13,481 nt of DNA from Anaerolineales bacterium UBA6663 (GTDB taxonomy: Bacteria; Chloroflexota; Anaerolineae; Anaerolineales; UBA6663): assembly GCA_002455335.1 (NCBI GenBank), contig DKKP01000067.1, positions 1 to 13,481 of the forward strand, given 5' to 3'. Numbering within the stretch: the stretch's first letter is position 1; each line of letters opens with the position of its first letter. The notes below the pieces were generated by a model that saw only the letters and a program-made list of their open reading frames with translations, was not told the origin of the DNA and ran no database searches. Positions 13,001 to 13,481 of this stretch are shown one piece after another. The position numbers were made by a program, and so were the translations under genes.

Positions 13001-13131
13001 GCACGCCGATCTACGTCTTCCAGTCGGCGTCCGATCAGGTCGAGAAGCCCAAGAAGGCGCTGCGCCGTGGCGAGCGGGTTGTTGTGCCCGAGCAGGCCAT
13101 GGTGCTGAGCCGGTTCCCGAAGAAAAAGTGA
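10006..13131 (+). CDS. Serine hydroxymethyltransferase fused to GcvT-type aminomethyltransferase
   Basis: 1041-residue bifunctional protein. Residues 1 to about 470 are a PLP-dependent SHMT (serine + tetrahydrofolate to glycine + methylene-THF): LIMIASES, ALSGAPANNAVY, GGHLTHG, and TFTTHKTLGGPRGA with K267 as the PLP lysine; RLGTPWVTQRG is the late conserved block. Compared with the bacterial form it carries about 30 extra residues between EGYP and YYKG. About 636-1041 is a GcvT domain (T-protein of glycine cleavage): LGAKMVPFAGYDMPVQY, VIDDAYVY (D731/D732), RTGYTGE and RDSLRTEGGLPLYGDE. About 490-600 between them is a third segment that may be a decayed GcvT-like part. The ATG at 10006 follows GGGGAAAACTCC; an upstream GTG at 9949 in frame adds residues of no family character. 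No gcvH or gcvP is visible. A histidine phosphatase gene overlaps its stop. Confidence 0.95.
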   Translation: MTMQDFLFRGSLQQLDPEVYELAQIETERQYRKLIMIASESTAPGAVLEALGTRFQNLYAEGYPDEDTRRMTEAEILDYGPRLAQFRRYSDPRYYKGTEYANIIESLARRRAAEVFAANGFKPEQLFVNVQALSGAPANNAVYNAFVAPGDTVMGMNLLFGGHLTHGSAANRSGKYYKIVPYTISPETGKIDMDDVARLAAEHKPKMIIVGYSSYPWIADFKRFREIADSCGAILLADMAHVAGLIAAGVYPSPIGIAHVMTFTTHKTLGGPRGACIITTDPALSRKIDRAVFPGEQGGPHVHAFAALATALKVAKTSTFRELQAQTVKNSVRLTEQLRGHGFAIPFGGTESHLTNLDCKSVVGPDGTPLMGDLAARLLDLAGIVVNRNTIPGDTSAMRPSGLRLGTPWVTQRGFREPEIDELAGVMAQVLKACKPFKYPGRKSDLYRAKIDWEAFNDAKVKVRGLIERAGIDFPVTRHGYPHFWYVDDSAPLSDFASIAVSGARAAEFMYWATTSDVYALTVGATQPTQLNTPRGAVAGALERTTAGFALTVPSAQATLIATWLRDLADGFAAFDHPDLQAKLPGGIIVADPVATDVALKAGGSAVDGSKPYAVGLSGGEQTPLPAFVAPAADEALKKTLLNASHRALGAKMVPFAGYDMPVQYTGVLDEHLATRKAAGLFDVSHMGVWDAQGPTAAIFLDAIFANEIAALAPGESCYTHILAPDAHVIDDAYVYCLAADHFLIVVNASNDDKDWMWVNAVLKGEVLIDQTRPWAKAPGRGGVTLRNLRAASSGADQRLDIAVQGPLSRDVVLKLGADAATTKRLKAMPRTAVTRATLGGFDLIVSRTGYTGEAMGFELFVHPDNVVALWDALVAAGAKPCGLASRDSLRTEGGLPLYGDEFAGPLDLGVGDAGFDSYVKLHKPWFIGRAAFIAQEKKRTAEVARFKFVQKAGRMAKNGDPVVDEKGRVVGMVTCCSIDSDGYRLGQAHLDQAFLAEGTPIYVFQSASDQVEKPKKALRRGERVVVPEQAMVLSRFPKKK

Positions 13132-13481
13132 CCGTCCTCTACCTCATCCGGCATGCCCGTTCGGCCTGGAACGCCGAGGGGCGCTGGCAGGGCCAGGCTG
13201 ACCCGGTGCTCGATGACGTCGGCCTGGCCCAGGCCGCGGCGCTGGCGCATTTCCTTCGCCGCGAGCCCCTGATCGCCGTCCATAGCAGCCCGCAGCTGCG
13301 TGCGCTGCAGACGGCCGAGGCGGTGGCGGCCGAGCACGGCCTGGCTGTGCTGCTCGATGACCGGCTCAAGGAGCGCGACGTTGGGGCGTGGTCGGGCCTG
13401 ACCGAGGCCGAGGTGCGGGTGCGCTACCCGGCCGACTTCACGCCGACGTGGTGGGTCAAGGGTCCGCCGGGAGGCGAGTCG
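13128..13481 (+). CDS. Histidine phosphatase (phosphoglycerate mutase-like), 3' end beyond window
   Basis: The first 118 codons of a histidine phosphatase superfamily member, open to the last base. The start GTG at 13128 overlaps the TGA of the GlyA-GcvT gene (GTGA), implying translational coupling in one operon; there is only a weak purine run (AAGAAAAA) before it. The catalytic motif is LIRHARSAWN near residues 6-15, with RHA where most members have RHG. The second conserved region follows: HSSPQLRALQTAEAV (with the S-x-x-R-A-x-Q-T pattern) and then LKERDVGAWSGLT, whose ERDxGxWxG is also typical. It could be a phosphoglycerate mutase, an alpha-ribazole phosphatase (CobC type) or a general phosphatase; the missing C-terminal half with the second His prevents a finer call. 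The link to one-carbon metabolism is unknown. Confidence 0.92.
   Translation, partial: MTVLYLIRHARSAWNAEGRWQGQADPVLDDVGLAQAAALAHFLRREPLIAVHSSPQLRALQTAEAVAAEHGLAVLLDDRLKERDVGAWSGLTEAEVRVRYPADFTPTWWVKGPPGGES

Overview
The window is GC-rich, densely coded bacterial DNA. It most likely comes from a Chloroflexota (Anaerolineae-like) genome. That placement is an inference from gene content: a serine hydroxymethyltransferase fused to a GcvT aminomethyltransferase, a LysM lipoprotein with a Pro/Thr/Ala-rich linker, and a secreted protein with a 'WETxSE...GFxxYRS' FN3-like domain ending in a YLxxIxR-type tail. No rRNA, tRNA, CRISPR array or insertion sequence was seen, and no stretch over 300 bases lacks a gene.

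Layout. 1-621 (+) is the end of a NarL/FixJ response regulator cut by the left edge. 717-4389 is a minus-strand block, read right to left: alpha/beta hydrolase, LysM lipoprotein, ADP-ribose-type Nudix hydrolase, ribosomal protein L19 (rplS) and a class I amidotransferase-like C26 peptidase. Clear punctuation splits this block: a promoter before the LysM gene, a perfect 30-bp palindrome with a T-run between LysM and Nudix, a good sigma-70-type promoter with a leader hairpin before rplS, and a textbook terminator after rplS. 4481-5701 (+) is a peptidase S51-like protein carrying a C-terminal segment that resembles the end of cysteinyl-tRNA synthetase. It converges on a thiolase (5759-6913, -), and both stop codons lie in the arms of a 12-bp inverted repeat. 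7096-7863 (+) is a YfcE-like metallophosphoesterase converging on a phage-type RecA/AAA_24-like ATPase (7870-8907, -), whose promoter predicts a leaderless mRNA. 9102-9182 (+) is an unlisted 26-codon membrane peptide with a perfect Shine-Dalgarno, followed by an 18-bp-stem terminator shared with the secreted FN3-like protein (9304-9777, -). 10006-13131 (+) is the GlyA-GcvT fusion, overlapped by 4 bp by a histidine phosphatase gene that runs off the right edge.

How the genes work together. Most neighbours look like housekeeping or accessory genes with no shared pathway. The one strong metabolic unit is the fusion, which joins two folate-dependent steps of glycine/serine one-carbon metabolism in one chain. 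A degenerate GcvT-like segment may sit between the two catalytic parts. Points most worth a second look: the S51-CysRS-tail protein, the middle domain of the GlyA-GcvT fusion, the 26-residue peptide, and the leaderless-type start architecture shared by three genes that lack a Shine-Dalgarno. I did not find a multi-gene defence or biosynthetic system.
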